Source of the DNA: Azospira restricta
GTDB taxonomy: Bacteria > Pseudomonadota > Gammaproteobacteria > Burkholderiales > Rhodocyclaceae
Assembly (NCBI RefSeq): GCF_016858125.1
Contig: NZ_CP064781.1
Location: forward strand, 1,931,501-1,995,500
DNA length: 64,000 nucleotides
Direction of reading: 5' to 3'
The notes beneath the pieces are model-generated. The model was not told the DNA's origin. It saw only the letters and a program-made list of their open reading frames with translations, and searched no databases. Positions 46,599-54,845 of the stretch are shown in pieces. Both the position numbers and the translations under genes were made by a program. Numbering within the stretch: the first letter of the stretch is position 1; each line of letters starts with the position of its first letter.

Positions 46599-47321
46599 CT
46601 ACGCATCCAGCGATTCCGCCAGTTCCAGCAGCAGCCTGCTGCCGTCTCCCTGCCAGGCGCTGCCATGCATGCAGGCGAGTGTCGTTGGCCTGGCCGCCGC
46701 CAGCTTCGCGATCAGCGCGCGGGCATTTTTGGTGTGGGAGAAATAGTCCATCGGCTGTCGGAAGGCTTCGCTCGGCGCCAGGATGTCCGACGAGACCAGC
46801 GGCGGCAGGTCGGCGCCGCCTTGCGTGAACAGGTCGCCGCAGAGGAGCGTTGCGGTCGCCTCTTCCATCAGGTAGCCGCATTCCCAGCCATGCGGCAGGT
46901 GGGGCGTGTCGAACCAGCGAACGCGATGCCTGCCCAGCGACAGGGTTTCGCCGTCGGCAAGAACCCGCGGCGGCCGGTCGAAGCAATCGCCGTTGATCAT
47001 CGCGTTGATCCGGCCGCACACCGGCACCGCCTCCGGCGCGAGGCCCAGCAGCTCGTTCAGCGCCCCGCACTCGTCGGATTCGTAGTGCGAGAACCCGATG
47101 AAGCGCAGCTTCTTCAGGTTCATGACGCTGGCAATGGCTTCCTGCACCAGCGGGCGCAGCTTCCGCGGCCCGCTGTGAAACAGCAGCGGCTGGTCGTCGA
47201 CCAGCAGGTACTGGTTGAACGAGAAGCCGCCGGGGAGATCCCGGAACGGGGTGCTGATGCGGTAGATGCCGTCGCCGATCTCGTCGACGCGCGTTCCGGC
47301 TTGCGGGTTGGTCACTCCCAT
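46599..47321 (-). CDS. Flavodiiron-like (ODP) beta-lactamase-fold metalloprotein
   Basis: A 240-residue MBL-fold protein without a flavodoxin domain. The active-site segment FSHYESDECGALNEL is HxExDE, close to the HxExDH of flavodiiron/ODP proteins and different from the HxHxDH of classical zinc hydrolases. The second histidine region is FDTPHLPHGWECGYL, LCGDLFTQGG supplies the bridging aspartate, and ACMHGSAW the last histidine. This suggests a non-heme diiron centre for oxygen or NO chemistry or sensing. No redox partner is adjacent. Confidence 0.78.
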   Translation of the reverse strand: MGVTNPQAGTRVDEIGDGIYRISTPFRDLPGGFSFNQYLLVDDQPLLFHSGPRKLRPLVQEAIASVMNLKKLRFIGFSHYESDECGALNELLGLAPEAVPVCGRINAMINGDCFDRPPRVLADGETLSLGRHRVRWFDTPHLPHGWECGYLMEEATATLLCGDLFTQGGADLPPLVSSDILAPSEAFRQPMDYFSHTKNARALIAKLAAARPTTLACMHGSAWQGDGSRLLLELAESLDA

Positions 47322-47525
47322 GGCGTCTCTCCTTTGCGGTGGCGATGGCGTGTCGCGGGCTGTTTCCGTGCCGACCGGATTGGACACCCGGAGCGGGCGA
47401 TAAGCTCCGCAGGCGGTGGTCGGACCGCTTCGCGGGCGCGCTGCGGGTCTCCCTGCCCCGGCCTGGCGAGCCCCTGTCCGCTTCCTTCGCGCGATAATCG
47501 CGGTCCCCCACGCAAGGACCCACGC

Positions 47526-48077
47526 ATGAAGCACTACCTCTTCCTGAACGCCAGCACCCGCGAGCCGGGGCACGTCGGCAACACCGAGACCCTCGCCCGC
47601 CGCGCCGCGCAGGCGCTGCCGGCGGAGGCCGCGCAGACCTGGCTGGCGCTCGTCGAACTGCAGCTGCCGGCCTTCGTCGACCGCCGCCATACCGCCGGCA
47701 GCTACCCGATGCCGGAGGGCGACGCGAAGCGCGTGCTCGATGCGCTGCTCGACGCCACCGACGTCGTCCTCGTGTCGCCGGTGTACTGGTTCTCGGTGCC
47801 GTCGCCGCTGAAACTGTGCCTCGACCAGTGGAGCGCCTGGCTGCGCGTGCCCGGCCTCGATTTCAAGGCGCGCATGGCGCAGAAGCGGCTGTGGGTGGTG
47901 GCGACCAGCGGCGACCGCGCCAAGGCGCAGCCGATGCTCGACAGCTACCGGCTGTGCGCCGAGTTCATGGGCATGGAATGGAAGGGCGCGCTGTGGGGCA
48001 AGGGGGGCGCGCCGGACGCGGTGCTCGCCGACGCCGAGGCGCTGGCGGCGGCAGCGGGCTTCCTCGCCGTGGCCTGA
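47526..48077 (+). CDS. NAD(P)H-dependent FMN reductase / flavodoxin-fold oxidoreductase
   Basis: A 183-residue flavoprotein. It starts MKHYLFLNASTREPGHVGNT (phosphate-binding loop). VVLVSPVYWFSVPSPLKLCLDQW is the second FMN segment, and WVVATSGDRAKAQPMLDSY the third. It fits the NQOR/YwqN-like family. It is 8 bp from the convergent XRE-cupin gene. Role: quinone or flavin reduction, by family. Confidence 0.85.
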   Translation: MKHYLFLNASTREPGHVGNTETLARRAAQALPAEAAQTWLALVELQLPAFVDRRHTAGSYPMPEGDAKRVLDALLDATDVVLVSPVYWFSVPSPLKLCLDQWSAWLRVPGLDFKARMAQKRLWVVATSGDRAKAQPMLDSYRLCAEFMGMEWKGALWGKGGAPDAVLADAEALAAAAGFLAVA

Positions 48078-48084
48078 GCGGCGC

Positions 48085-48699
48085 TCAGGTTTCTGCCGCC
48101 GGCGCCGCGCTGCCGGTGTAGCAGATCAGGTTGTGGCATACCGCCGGTTCGTCGCCGCGGTTGCGGTAACCGTGCGGCCGGTCGGCCGGGAAGCGCAGCG
48201 CCTCGCCTTCCTTGAGCGTGCGCCAGCGGCCGTCGACCAGCACCTGCATGCTGCCGCGGATGACCGTCACGTGCTCGACGACGCCGGCGAGATGCGGCTC
48301 GGAGCGGCGTTCGTAGCCGGGCGCCAGCGTCAGTTCGAGCAGCTCGAAGCCGAAGCGCGGGTCGTAGGGAAACAGCGGCGCCACCCACATCGCATCGCTC
48401 GCCGGCCGCTCGCGCAGCGCGTCGGCGGCGCGGAAGACCGGCTTCTCGTCCTGCACCGGCGGCTCGATGAAGGCCGACAGCGGCGTGCGGAAGCCGGAGG
48501 CGATGCGCCACAGCGTCGCCACCGTCGGGCTCGATTCGGCGCGCTCGATCTGGCCGAGCATGGCCTTGCTGACGCCGGTCTCGGCGGCGGCGCGGTCGAG
48601 GCTCCAGCCGCGCGCGGCGCGCAGCCGCTGCAGCGTCGCGGCGAGGTGGGCGGCGGGCGACGGCGTCGCGGCGCTTTCGGTCTGTTGTTTCTTCGGCAT
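48085..48699 (-). CDS. XRE family regulator with C-terminal cupin sensor
   Basis: A 204-residue regulator. The helix-turn-helix (LRAARGWSLDRAAAETGVSKAMLGQIERAESSPTVATLWRIA, an XRE type) covers residues about 25-65. A small cupin domain follows (EHVTVIRGSMQVLVDGRWRTL, FPADRPHGYRNRGDEP). Two identical-type palindromes between it and the divergent benE gene are its likely operators. It probably represses benE and itself and senses a small ligand. Confidence 0.9.
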   Translation of the reverse strand: MPKKQQTESAATPSPAAHLAATLQRLRAARGWSLDRAAAETGVSKAMLGQIERAESSPTVATLWRIASGFRTPLSAFIEPPVQDEKPVFRAADALRERPASDAMWVAPLFPYDPRFGFELLELTLAPGYERRSEPHLAGVVEHVTVIRGSMQVLVDGRWRTLKEGEALRFPADRPHGYRNRGDEPAVCHNLICYTGSAAPAAET

Positions 48700-48739
48700 G
48701 GCGTGTCCGCTGGTCGGGGTCGGTAGCGGGGCGTCGCTT

Positions 48740-48755
48740 GTGCGTTATAACGCAC
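48740..48755. promoter_or_regulatory. Operator 1 for the XRE-cupin regulator
   Basis: GTGCGTTATAACGCAC is a perfect 16-bp palindrome between the divergent XRE and benE genes. Its centre is 34 bp from that of the second copy, about three helical turns, which would allow cooperative binding. Confidence 0.75.
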
Positions 48756-48773
48756 GCTGCTATGCTCCGCTGT

Positions 48774-48789
48774 GTGCGCTATAGCGCAC
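48774..48789. promoter_or_regulatory. Operator 2 for the XRE-cupin regulator
   Basis: GTGCGCTATAGCGCAC is a perfect 16-bp palindrome differing from operator 1 by one symmetric base pair on each side (consensus GTGCGYTATARCGCAC). It lies 40 bp before the benE start. Confidence 0.75.
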
Positions 48790-48829
48790 GGTTTCGTACT
48801 TTTTCCGATTACACCAGAAAGGGCGCAGC

Positions 48830-50014
48830 ATGGGCAAGCACGCCGGCGCGGGCCTCGTCCGCCATTTCCCGCATCTCGCGACCGGCTTCATCGCCGTGCT
48901 GGTCGGCTACACCAGCTCGGCGGCGATCGTCTTCCAGGCGGCGCACGCCGCCGGCGCGACGCCGGCGCAGCTCGCCTCGTGGCTGTGGGCGCTCGGGCTG
49001 GGCATGGGCGTCACCTGCATCGCGCTGTCGCTGCGCTACCGCACGCCGATCCTCACCGCCTGGTCGACGCCGGGGGCGGCGCTGCTCGCCACCGGCCTGG
49101 TCGGCGTGCCGATGGCCGAGGCGGTCGGCGCCTTCCTGTTCGCCTCCGCATCGATGGTGCTGCTCGGCGTCAGCGGCGGCTTCGAGCGCATCATGCGCCA
49201 CGTGCCGCCGTCGCTGGCCGCGGCGATGCTCGCCGGCGTGCTGCTGCGCTTCGGCCTCGGCGCCTTCGCCGCGCTCGGCGAGGCGCCGCTGCTGGTCGGC
49301 GCGATGGCCGTCGTCTTCTTCGCCGGCCGCCGCTGGTGGCCGCGCTACGCGGTGCCGCTCGCCTTCCTCGTCGGGCTCGCCGTCGCCGCCGGCGGCGGCA
49401 CGATCGCCACCAGCGAGATCCGCTGGCAGCTGGCGGCGCCGGAGTTCGTGATGCCGCGCTTTTCGCTGGCGACGCTGGTCGGCGTCGGCGTACCGCTGTT
49501 CGTCGTCACGCTCGCCTCGCAGAACGTGCCCGGGCTGGCCGTGCTGCGCGCCAACGGCTACGCGACGCCGGCCTCGCCGCTGCTCGGCTGGACCGGCGCC
49601 GCCGGCGTCGCGCTGGCGCCCTTCGGCGGCTTCTCGTTCAACCTGGCGGCGATCACCGCCGCCATCTGCATGAGCCGCGACGCCGACCCCGATCCGGCGA
49701 AGCGCTACCTCGCCTCGGTGTGGGCCGGCGGCTTCTACCTGCTGACCGGCATCGGCGGCGCGACGGTGGCGAGCCTGCTGGCGGCGTTTCCGCAGGCGCT
49801 GGTGGTCGCCATCGCCGGCCTCGCGCTGCTCGCCACGATCGGCGGCAGCCTGGCGACGGCGCTCGCCGACGAGGGCGGGCGCGACGCGGCGCTGGTGACC
49901 TTCCTCGTCACCGCGTCGGGGCTGACGCTGTTCGGCGTCGGCAGCGCGTTCTGGGGGCTGCTGTTCGGCTACGCGGCGGCGCATGCGCTGCGCCGCCCCG
50001 GGCTGGGCGCCTGA
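48830..50014 (+). CDS. benE: BenE family transporter
   Basis: A 394-residue membrane protein with ten to twelve predicted helices. HLATGFIAVLVGYTSSAAIVF, LTAWSTPGAALLATG and ALAPFGGFSFNLAAITAAICM are the typical BenE/benzoate-H+ symporter segments. Its regulation by the divergent XRE-cupin gene is suggested by the two palindromes. No benzoate-degradation genes are adjacent, so the natural substrate is uncertain. Confidence 0.9.
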   Translation: MGKHAGAGLVRHFPHLATGFIAVLVGYTSSAAIVFQAAHAAGATPAQLASWLWALGLGMGVTCIALSLRYRTPILTAWSTPGAALLATGLVGVPMAEAVGAFLFASASMVLLGVSGGFERIMRHVPPSLAAAMLAGVLLRFGLGAFAALGEAPLLVGAMAVVFFAGRRWWPRYAVPLAFLVGLAVAAGGGTIATSEIRWQLAAPEFVMPRFSLATLVGVGVPLFVVTLASQNVPGLAVLRANGYATPASPLLGWTGAAGVALAPFGGFSFNLAAITAAICMSRDADPDPAKRYLASVWAGGFYLLTGIGGATVASLLAAFPQALVVAIAGLALLATIGGSLATALADEGGRDAALVTFLVTASGLTLFGVGSAFWGLLFGYAAAHALRRPGLGA

Positions 50015-50155
50015 GGCGCCGCGAATCCCGCTCGCGCGCGTCGGCCCGCCATTTTTAAGCGGCACCGCGCTGCCCGCGGGGCGGCCGCCGCGGGGGCTCG
50101 GCGCGGCATCGCCGCCGGCAGGATGTCGAGCCCCGGCAGCTTGCCGTCTGCGTGT

Positions 50156-50641
50156 TCAGGCCGTCGCGGCGTTGGCGGCCGAGAAGCGCTTCTCGAACTC
50201 CTGGCGCAGCTCCTTGCGCAGCACGGCGGCGGCGTACCGTCGTTTCTCGACTGGACCGAACGGCCGGAACGGCGGCACCGCGGTCGGCTTGCGGTCGTCG
50301 TCGACGGCGACCATCGTGAAGAAGCAGCTGTTCACGTGCCGCACCTCCTGGGTGCGAATGTTCTCGGCGAGCACCTTGATGCCGACCTCCATCGACGAGG
50401 TGCCGGTGTAGTTCACGCTGGCGAGGAAGGTCACCAGGTCGCCGACGTGCACCGGCTGGCGGAACATCACCTGGTCGACGCTGAGGGTGACCACGTAGCT
50501 GGCGGCGTAGCGGCTGGCGCAGGCGTAGGCGACCTGGTCGAGGAACTTGAGGATGGTGCCGCCGTGCACGTTGCCGGCGAAGTTGGCCATGTCGGGGGTC
50601 ATCAGCACGGTCATGCTGAGTTGATGTGCGGGTTGTTCCAT
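50156..50641 (-). CDS. Acyl-CoA thioesterase (hotdog fold, YciA type)
   Basis: A 161-residue protein with the hotdog core MANFAGNVHGGTILKFLDQVAYACASRYA, containing the catalytic aspartate, then SVDQVMFRQPVHVGDLVTF. It fits YciA/BACH-like acyl-CoA thioesterases. ATG 50641 is preceded by GGAGACCGCTGCA. Not in an obvious operon; the neighbours 50847-51526 lie on the same strand upstream. Confidence 0.9.
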   Translation of the reverse strand: MEQPAHQLSMTVLMTPDMANFAGNVHGGTILKFLDQVAYACASRYAASYVVTLSVDQVMFRQPVHVGDLVTFLASVNYTGTSSMEVGIKVLAENIRTQEVRHVNSCFFTMVAVDDDRKPTAVPPFRPFGPVEKRRYAAAVLRKELRQEFEKRFSAANAATA

Positions 50642-50846
50642 TGCAGCGGTCTCCGGTAGGGAAGTCGACGGGCGTCTCGCACGAGGCGTGCCAGCCGCCG
50701 GCGTGGCGTCGGCCTCCGGAATCCAGGGCGTTTCGCCGCCGCGCCGTCGCCGCGGGGCGCTTGCGCCTGCGCGAAAGAACCGAATCGGTGCGTCGCCGTG
50801 TGCGGATTCCCGCACGGCCGGGCGCGGCTGTCTCGGCGCGCCGTCT

Positions 50847-51284
50847 TCAGAAGACGTCGAAGATCGCGCCGAGCGCTTCGCCGACGAATTCGACGACGCC
50901 CTCGATCAGCTCGCCGTCGGACGAATCGTCGTCCTCCGGCGGCTCGTCGTCGTCCTTGCGCCGTTGCCGCGCCTTGCGCCGCTGCGTGATCGCCTCGAAC
51001 TCGCCGGCGTCGAGCCAGACGCCGTCGCATTGCGGGCAGACGTCGATCTCGATGCCTTCGTGGACCGCCGCGTGCATCGTCTGCCCGTCGGCCGGGCAGC
51101 GCACCGCGCTCGCCGGCAGCGCTTCCAGCCGTTCGCGGCGCAGCGCGCCGTCGCGCGCGTGGCCGAGCGCGTCGTGCAGCAAGCCTTTGCCGATGAAGCG
51201 GCCGCCGCAGGCGTCGCAGCCGGCGTAGGCGTGTCCGTGGTGCTCCCCGGCGACGAGCGGCTGCGGCTGGTGCGGGCAGTCCAT
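50847..51284 (-). CDS. Zinc-ribbon (zf-TFIIB type) protein
   Basis: A 145-residue protein with two CxxC pairs per ribbon: YAGCDACGGRFIGKGLL near the start, then VRCPADGQTM and IDVCPQCDGVWLDAGEFEAI, the zf-TFIIB pattern. A basic stretch (QRRKARQRRKDDDE) and a very acidic tail follow. It is directly downstream of the 51293-51526 gene (8 bp), so probably co-transcribed. Function unknown. Confidence 0.85.
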   Translation of the reverse strand: MDCPHQPQPLVAGEHHGHAYAGCDACGGRFIGKGLLHDALGHARDGALRRERLEALPASAVRCPADGQTMHAAVHEGIEIDVCPQCDGVWLDAGEFEAITQRRKARQRRKDDDEPPEDDDSSDGELIEGVVEFVGEALGAIFDVF

Positions 51285-51292
51285 GGCGGGGG

Positions 51293-51526
51293 TCAGCGCG
51301 TCGCCGCCCAAGCCTCGAAGTCGCTGCGCGCGATCCAGGTCTCCAGGCGGTTGATGTTGCCGGGCAGCTGCCGGCCCTCCCACTGCTCGGTGGCCCAGCG
51401 TTTGACGTTGGCGGGCAGCTCGCCGTGCTCGATCGCTTGCGCCAGCGCGACCTCGGCGTCGTGCACGGCGTCGGGGGCGAGCAGGCGCGCGGCGTCGTGC
51501 AGCGTCAGGTGGGTGGTGGTGTCCAT
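51293..51526 (-). CDS. Small conserved hypothetical protein
   Basis: A 77-residue protein starting MDTTTHLTLHDAARLLAPDA. It is mostly helical with two Trp-containing segments (VKRWATEQWEGRQLPGN, LETWIARSDFEAWAATR). No membrane segment or signal. It starts with ATG 51526 after GAGGAGCCGCGC and precedes the zinc-ribbon gene by 8 bp. I do not recognise the family. Confidence 0.65.
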   Translation of the reverse strand: MDTTTHLTLHDAARLLAPDAVHDAEVALAQAIEHGELPANVKRWATEQWEGRQLPGNINRLETWIARSDFEAWAATR

Positions 51527-51598
51527 GCGCGGCTCCTCGGGCGGGGCGATGCTTCATTCTAGCGCCGTCGCGGCCCGGGAGCAGCGGGCGGAGGCCGC

Positions 51599-52363
51599 TC
51601 AGTCGCGGTAGCCCGGGGCCAGGCGATCGAGCTTGCGTCGCAGCGCCGGCCAGGCGAGGCCGCCGCCGGCGCCGCGGGTGACCTGCTCCCACTGTCCGGT
51701 CGCGCCGTCGACGATGGCCGGGCCGATGCGCCGCAGCGGCGCGCCGCCGCTCATCGCGCGCACCTGGATCAGGCACGTCGTCTCGAAGAAGTACATCGCG
51801 ACGAAGGCCTCGGCGACCGAGCGGCCGACGGTCAGCAGGCCGTGGTTGCGCAGCATCAGGAAGCGCTTGTCGGCGAGGTCGCGCACCAGCCGCGGCTTCT
51901 CGTCGTCGACCAGCGCGACGCCCTCGTAGTCGTGGTAGGCGAGCGAGGCGAGGACGAAGATCGAGTGCTGCGACAGCGGCTGCACGCCGGCCTCCTGCGC
52001 CGAGACGGCGACGCCGTTCGCGCTGTGCACGTGCAGCACGCACTGCGCGTCCTCGCGCGCGGCGTGGATTGCGCTGTGGATCGTGAAGCCGGCCGGGTTG
52101 ATGTCGTGCGGCGAGTCCATCAGCTTGTTGCCGTGCAGGTCGACCTTGACCAGGCTGGAGGCGGTGATCTCGTCGAACATCAGCCCGTAGGGGTTGATCA
52201 GGAAGTGGTGTTCCGGCCCGGGAATCCGCGCCGAGATGTGGGTGAAGATGAGGTCGTCCCAGCCGAACAGCGCGACCAGGCGGTAGCACGCCGCGAGGTC
52301 GACGCGCAGCTGCCATTCGGCGTCGGTGACGAGTTCGCGGACGCTGCGTACTTGATCGTTCAT
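51599..52363 (-). CDS. Class II aldolase/adducin family protein
   Basis: A 254-residue enzyme. Metal-binding histidines sit in CVLHVHSANGVAVSA and LRNHGLLTVGRS, and THISARIPGPEHHFLINPYG is the typical substrate-side start. The family includes L-fuculose-phosphate aldolase-like and decarboxylase-like enzymes; the length and HFLINP phrase fit the non-phosphate adducin-like branch. It is divergent to a TetR gene with an operator in between and probably under its control. Confidence 0.88.
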   Translation of the reverse strand: MNDQVRSVRELVTDAEWQLRVDLAACYRLVALFGWDDLIFTHISARIPGPEHHFLINPYGLMFDEITASSLVKVDLHGNKLMDSPHDINPAGFTIHSAIHAAREDAQCVLHVHSANGVAVSAQEAGVQPLSQHSIFVLASLAYHDYEGVALVDDEKPRLVRDLADKRFLMLRNHGLLTVGRSVAEAFVAMYFFETTCLIQVRAMSGGAPLRRIGPAIVDGATGQWEQVTRGAGGGLAWPALRRKLDRLAPGYRD

Positions 52364-52400
52364 GACGGTTCTCCTGCGGCCGATGCTGTGCTAGTTTATA

Positions 52401-52412
52401 TAGACTGGTCTA
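52401..52412. promoter_or_regulatory. TetR operator in the aldolase/tetR spacer
   Basis: TAGACTGGTCTA is a palindrome (TAGAC-TG-GTCTA) 14 bp before the tetR start and within 50 bp of the aldolase start. The form resembles the TAGACN2GTCTA boxes of NemR/LmrA-type TetR regulators. It overlaps the AT-rich CTAGTTTATATAGAC promoter-like sequence. Confidence 0.6.
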
Positions 52413-52426
52413 GATGGAGCGTCAAC

Positions 52427-53020
52427 GTGGAAATCGATTTCGCCGGCGCGGCCGGCAGCCGCGAACGGATGATCGAGGCGGCGATCGCGCTGATGCGCGG
52501 CTCCGGCCTCAGCGGCGCCGGCATCAACGAGGTCGTGCGCGCGAGCGGCGCGCCGAAGGGCTCGGTCTACCACTTCTTCCCGCAGGGCAAGCAGCAGCTG
52601 GTCGCCGAGGCGCTCGCCGTCTATTCCGGTCGCGTCGAGGCCTTCATCGAAACCGCGGTCGCCGGCCGGCGCCAGCCGGCGGGCAAGGTGCGCGCGTTGT
52701 TCGCCGCCTTCGCGCGGCGCGTCGAGGAGGGCGGCTTCCTGCGCAGCTGCGCCGGCGGCACGGTCAGCCTCGACCTCGACGCCGAACTCGACGGCCTGCG
52801 CCAGGTGGTGGACGCGATGTTCGCCGAATGGATCGCGCTGCTCGCGCGCCACATCGACCTCGGCGACGCGCGCCGCAGCGCCTCGTTCGCCGGCCTGCTG
52901 CTGACCGCGATCGAGGGCGCCTACGTGCGCGCCCGCGCCGAGCATTCGGCGCAGCCCTTCATCGAAGCCGGCGAGTGGCTGGCGCGGCTGGCCGAGCTGC
53001 CGGCGCCGCCGCGCGCCTGA
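52427..53020 (+). CDS. TetR family regulator (LmrA/YxaF type)
   Basis: A 197-residue regulator. The helix-turn-helix is GAGINEVVRASGAPKGSVYHFFPQGKQQLVAEAL. The C-terminal half (GGFLRSCAGGTVSLDLD) has the LmrA/YxaF-like sensor form, with a cysteine that could be redox- or electrophile-sensitive. GTG 52427 is chosen because GGAG lies eight bases upstream; no ATG is suitably placed. It probably regulates the divergent aldolase gene. Confidence 0.88.
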   Translation: MEIDFAGAAGSRERMIEAAIALMRGSGLSGAGINEVVRASGAPKGSVYHFFPQGKQQLVAEALAVYSGRVEAFIETAVAGRRQPAGKVRALFAAFARRVEEGGFLRSCAGGTVSLDLDAELDGLRQVVDAMFAEWIALLARHIDLGDARRSASFAGLLLTAIEGAYVRARAEHSAQPFIEAGEWLARLAELPAPPRA

Positions 53021-53042
53021 CGCGCCGCGCCGGCCGGCGGCG

Positions 53043-53594
53043 TCAATGGCCGGCGGCGGCGAAGCGGGCCTCGGCCTCGCGGAACAGCGCCTTGACCCGC
53101 TCGACGTCCCACGGCTGCTCGGCCAGCGTCTCGTGGTCCCACTGGCTCCTCGGCTGCGGCGGCGCGAAGAAGTCGCCGCCGTAGACGTGGATCGCGCAGG
53201 TCTGCTTGCCGATCGGGTTGAGCACCGAGTGGATGGCGTCGCGGTCGAGCGTCGCGACATCGCCGCGGCCCAGCGAGCGGGCGCCGGTCGCCTCGATCGC
53301 GCTGCCGCTGCGGCGCCAGAAGACGTTGTCCTCGCGGCCGGCGTAGATGCCGACCACCGAGAACATCCGGTGGTTGTGCGGCATCAGGCTCATGCACGGC
53401 GCCCAGACGAAGTTGATGACGGTCAGCTCGGGCGAGCGATGGAGCGGCGTCAGGCCGGCATGCGCCGGCTCGCCGAGGGCCGCCATCACGCCGGCGGGGT
53501 CGGCGACCGCTGCCGCCACGAGTTCGCGGATGGCGTCCTCGCCGTCGGCGACGGCGGCGAGGCAGTCCGCGATGAAGCGTTCCTTGTCGAACAT
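53043..53594 (-). CDS. Cupin-fold metalloenzyme (cysteine-dioxygenase-like)
   Basis: A 183-residue protein with the double-stranded beta-helix pattern TVINFVWAPCMSLMPHNHRMFSVVGIYAG (two histidines for iron) and RDAIHSVLNPIGKQTCAIHVYGGDFF with the third histidine. This matches cysteine-dioxygenase-like metal-dependent enzymes; the true substrate is not known. ATG 53594 follows GAGGAGCC. Convergent with the TetR gene. Confidence 0.82.
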   Translation of the reverse strand: MFDKERFIADCLAAVADGEDAIRELVAAAVADPAGVMAALGEPAHAGLTPLHRSPELTVINFVWAPCMSLMPHNHRMFSVVGIYAGREDNVFWRRSGSAIEATGARSLGRGDVATLDRDAIHSVLNPIGKQTCAIHVYGGDFFAPPQPRSQWDHETLAEQPWDVERVKALFREAEARFAAAGH

Positions 53595-53915
53595 GGCTGG
53601 CTCCTCTTCTTTTTCGTGTCCGGGGATACCGCGCGTCCGCCCGGGCGGCGGCGTGCCCGACAGCGGTTGGACCGGCGCCGCCGCAGCGGATTCCGTGGGC
53701 GGCGCGGGCCGGGAGAAAAATAGTCGCCGGCGATCGATCCGGCCGCCGCCATCTCCTGCGGCCGATGATGTCGCGCGGCGGGCCGCAGGCGCCGGGAGCC
53801 ACGCCGGACAGCCAGGCGGCGGCGCCGGTGCCGGTCCGGCGCGGCGCCATTTTTTGGCTGCCGCCCGAGAATCGCGACCAGCGCGCCGCCGAGCGCGATC
53901 ATGCCGCGGTCGGCC
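53595..53915. other. Gene-free spacer with hairpins
   Basis: About 320 bases without a supported gene. A strong hairpin (CCTGCGGCC 53755-53763 with GGCCGCAGG 53781-53789) lies about 130 bp past the end of the catabolic operon. A weaker one follows (see the terminator at 53716-53743). The promoter of the cupin gene must lie near 53600-53700; no clear boxes. Confidence 0.5.
53716..53743 (-). terminator. Possible terminator of the catabolic operon
   Basis: On the minus strand the arms GCCGG (53739-53743) and CCGGC (53726-53730) surround the palindromic ATCGATCG loop, followed by GACTATTTTTC. The stem is short. It would end transcripts from the 60407-53916 operon about 170 bp after the last stop. 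Confidence 0.35.
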
Positions 53916-54794
53916 TCAGCGCGTTCCGTTCAGCGCGTGGTAGCTGCGGATGACCTGGCTGTCGTCGGCGCGGCCGTCGCCGCGGCCGGAGGCGGCGAGG
54001 AACATCTGGTGGGCGAGGGCGGCGATCGGCAGCGCGCACTTCGCCTCGCGCCCGGCCTCGAGGACGATGCCGAGATCCTTGACGAAGATGTCGACGGCGC
54101 TGGTCACCTCGGGCTCGGCCTGCAGCATGCGCGGCCCGCGGTCCTTGAGCATCCAGCTCGACGCCGACGAGCCGCCCATGATCTCGAGCAGCACCGCGAG
54201 GTCGACGCCGACCTTGGCGGCGAGCGCGAAGGCTTCGGCGACGACGGCGATATGCACGCCGCACAGCAGCTGGTTGACGGTCTTCACCGTCGCCCCCTGG
54301 CCGGCGCGCTCGCCGACGTGGAAGATGCGCTTGCCGACGGCCTCGAACACCGGCCGCGCCGCGTCGAAGGTGGCGCGCTCGCAGGCGGCCATGATCGTCA
54401 GCGAGGCCGCGCTCGCGCCGGCGACGCCGCCGGAGACGGGGGCGTCGACGAAGCGGCGGCCGGCGGCCGCGACCCGCGCGGCGATCTTCTCGACCGCGCC
54501 GGGCGGGCAGGTGGCCATCAGGCAGACGATGCCGCCGGCGTTCAGCGCCGCCAGCGCGCCGTCGGCGAACAGCACCTGCTCGGCCTGCGCGGCGTTGACC
54601 ACCATCAGGATCAGCATGTCGGCGCCGCGCGCGCCGTCGGCGGCATCGGCGGCCGGCGTGCCGCCGGCGGCGGCGAGCGCGGCCAGCGACTGGGCACTGA
54701 GGTCGATGCCGCGCACCGGGTAGCCCCGGGCGAGCAGGTTGCGCGCCATCGGCAGCCCCATCGCGCCGAGGCCGGCGAATGCAACAGTCTTCAT
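53916..54794 (-). CDS. 3-Hydroxyisobutyrate-dehydrogenase-like NAD(P)-dependent oxidoreductase
   Basis: A 292-residue enzyme of the beta-hydroxyacid dehydrogenase family, which includes 3-hydroxyisobutyrate dehydrogenase and tartronate semialdehyde reductase. The nucleotide-binding start is VAFAGLGAMGLPMARNLL, the substrate segment is DAPVSGGVAGASAASLTIM, and the catalytic lysine lies in GQGATVKTVNQLLCG. It is the last gene of the TRAP/transketolase operon and may reduce or oxidise a semialdehyde from the imported substrate. Confidence 0.9.
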   Translation of the reverse strand: MKTVAFAGLGAMGLPMARNLLARGYPVRGIDLSAQSLAALAAAGGTPAADAADGARGADMLILMVVNAAQAEQVLFADGALAALNAGGIVCLMATCPPGAVEKIAARVAAAGRRFVDAPVSGGVAGASAASLTIMAACERATFDAARPVFEAVGKRIFHVGERAGQGATVKTVNQLLCGVHIAVVAEAFALAAKVGVDLAVLLEIMGGSSASSWMLKDRGPRMLQAEPEVTSAVDIFVKDLGIVLEAGREAKCALPIAALAHQMFLAASGRGDGRADDSQVIRSYHALNGTR

Positions 54795-54845
54795 CGGATG
54801 TCCTTTCGCGGTACGGCCGCCCGCAGCGGCCGTACCCGTGTCGTG

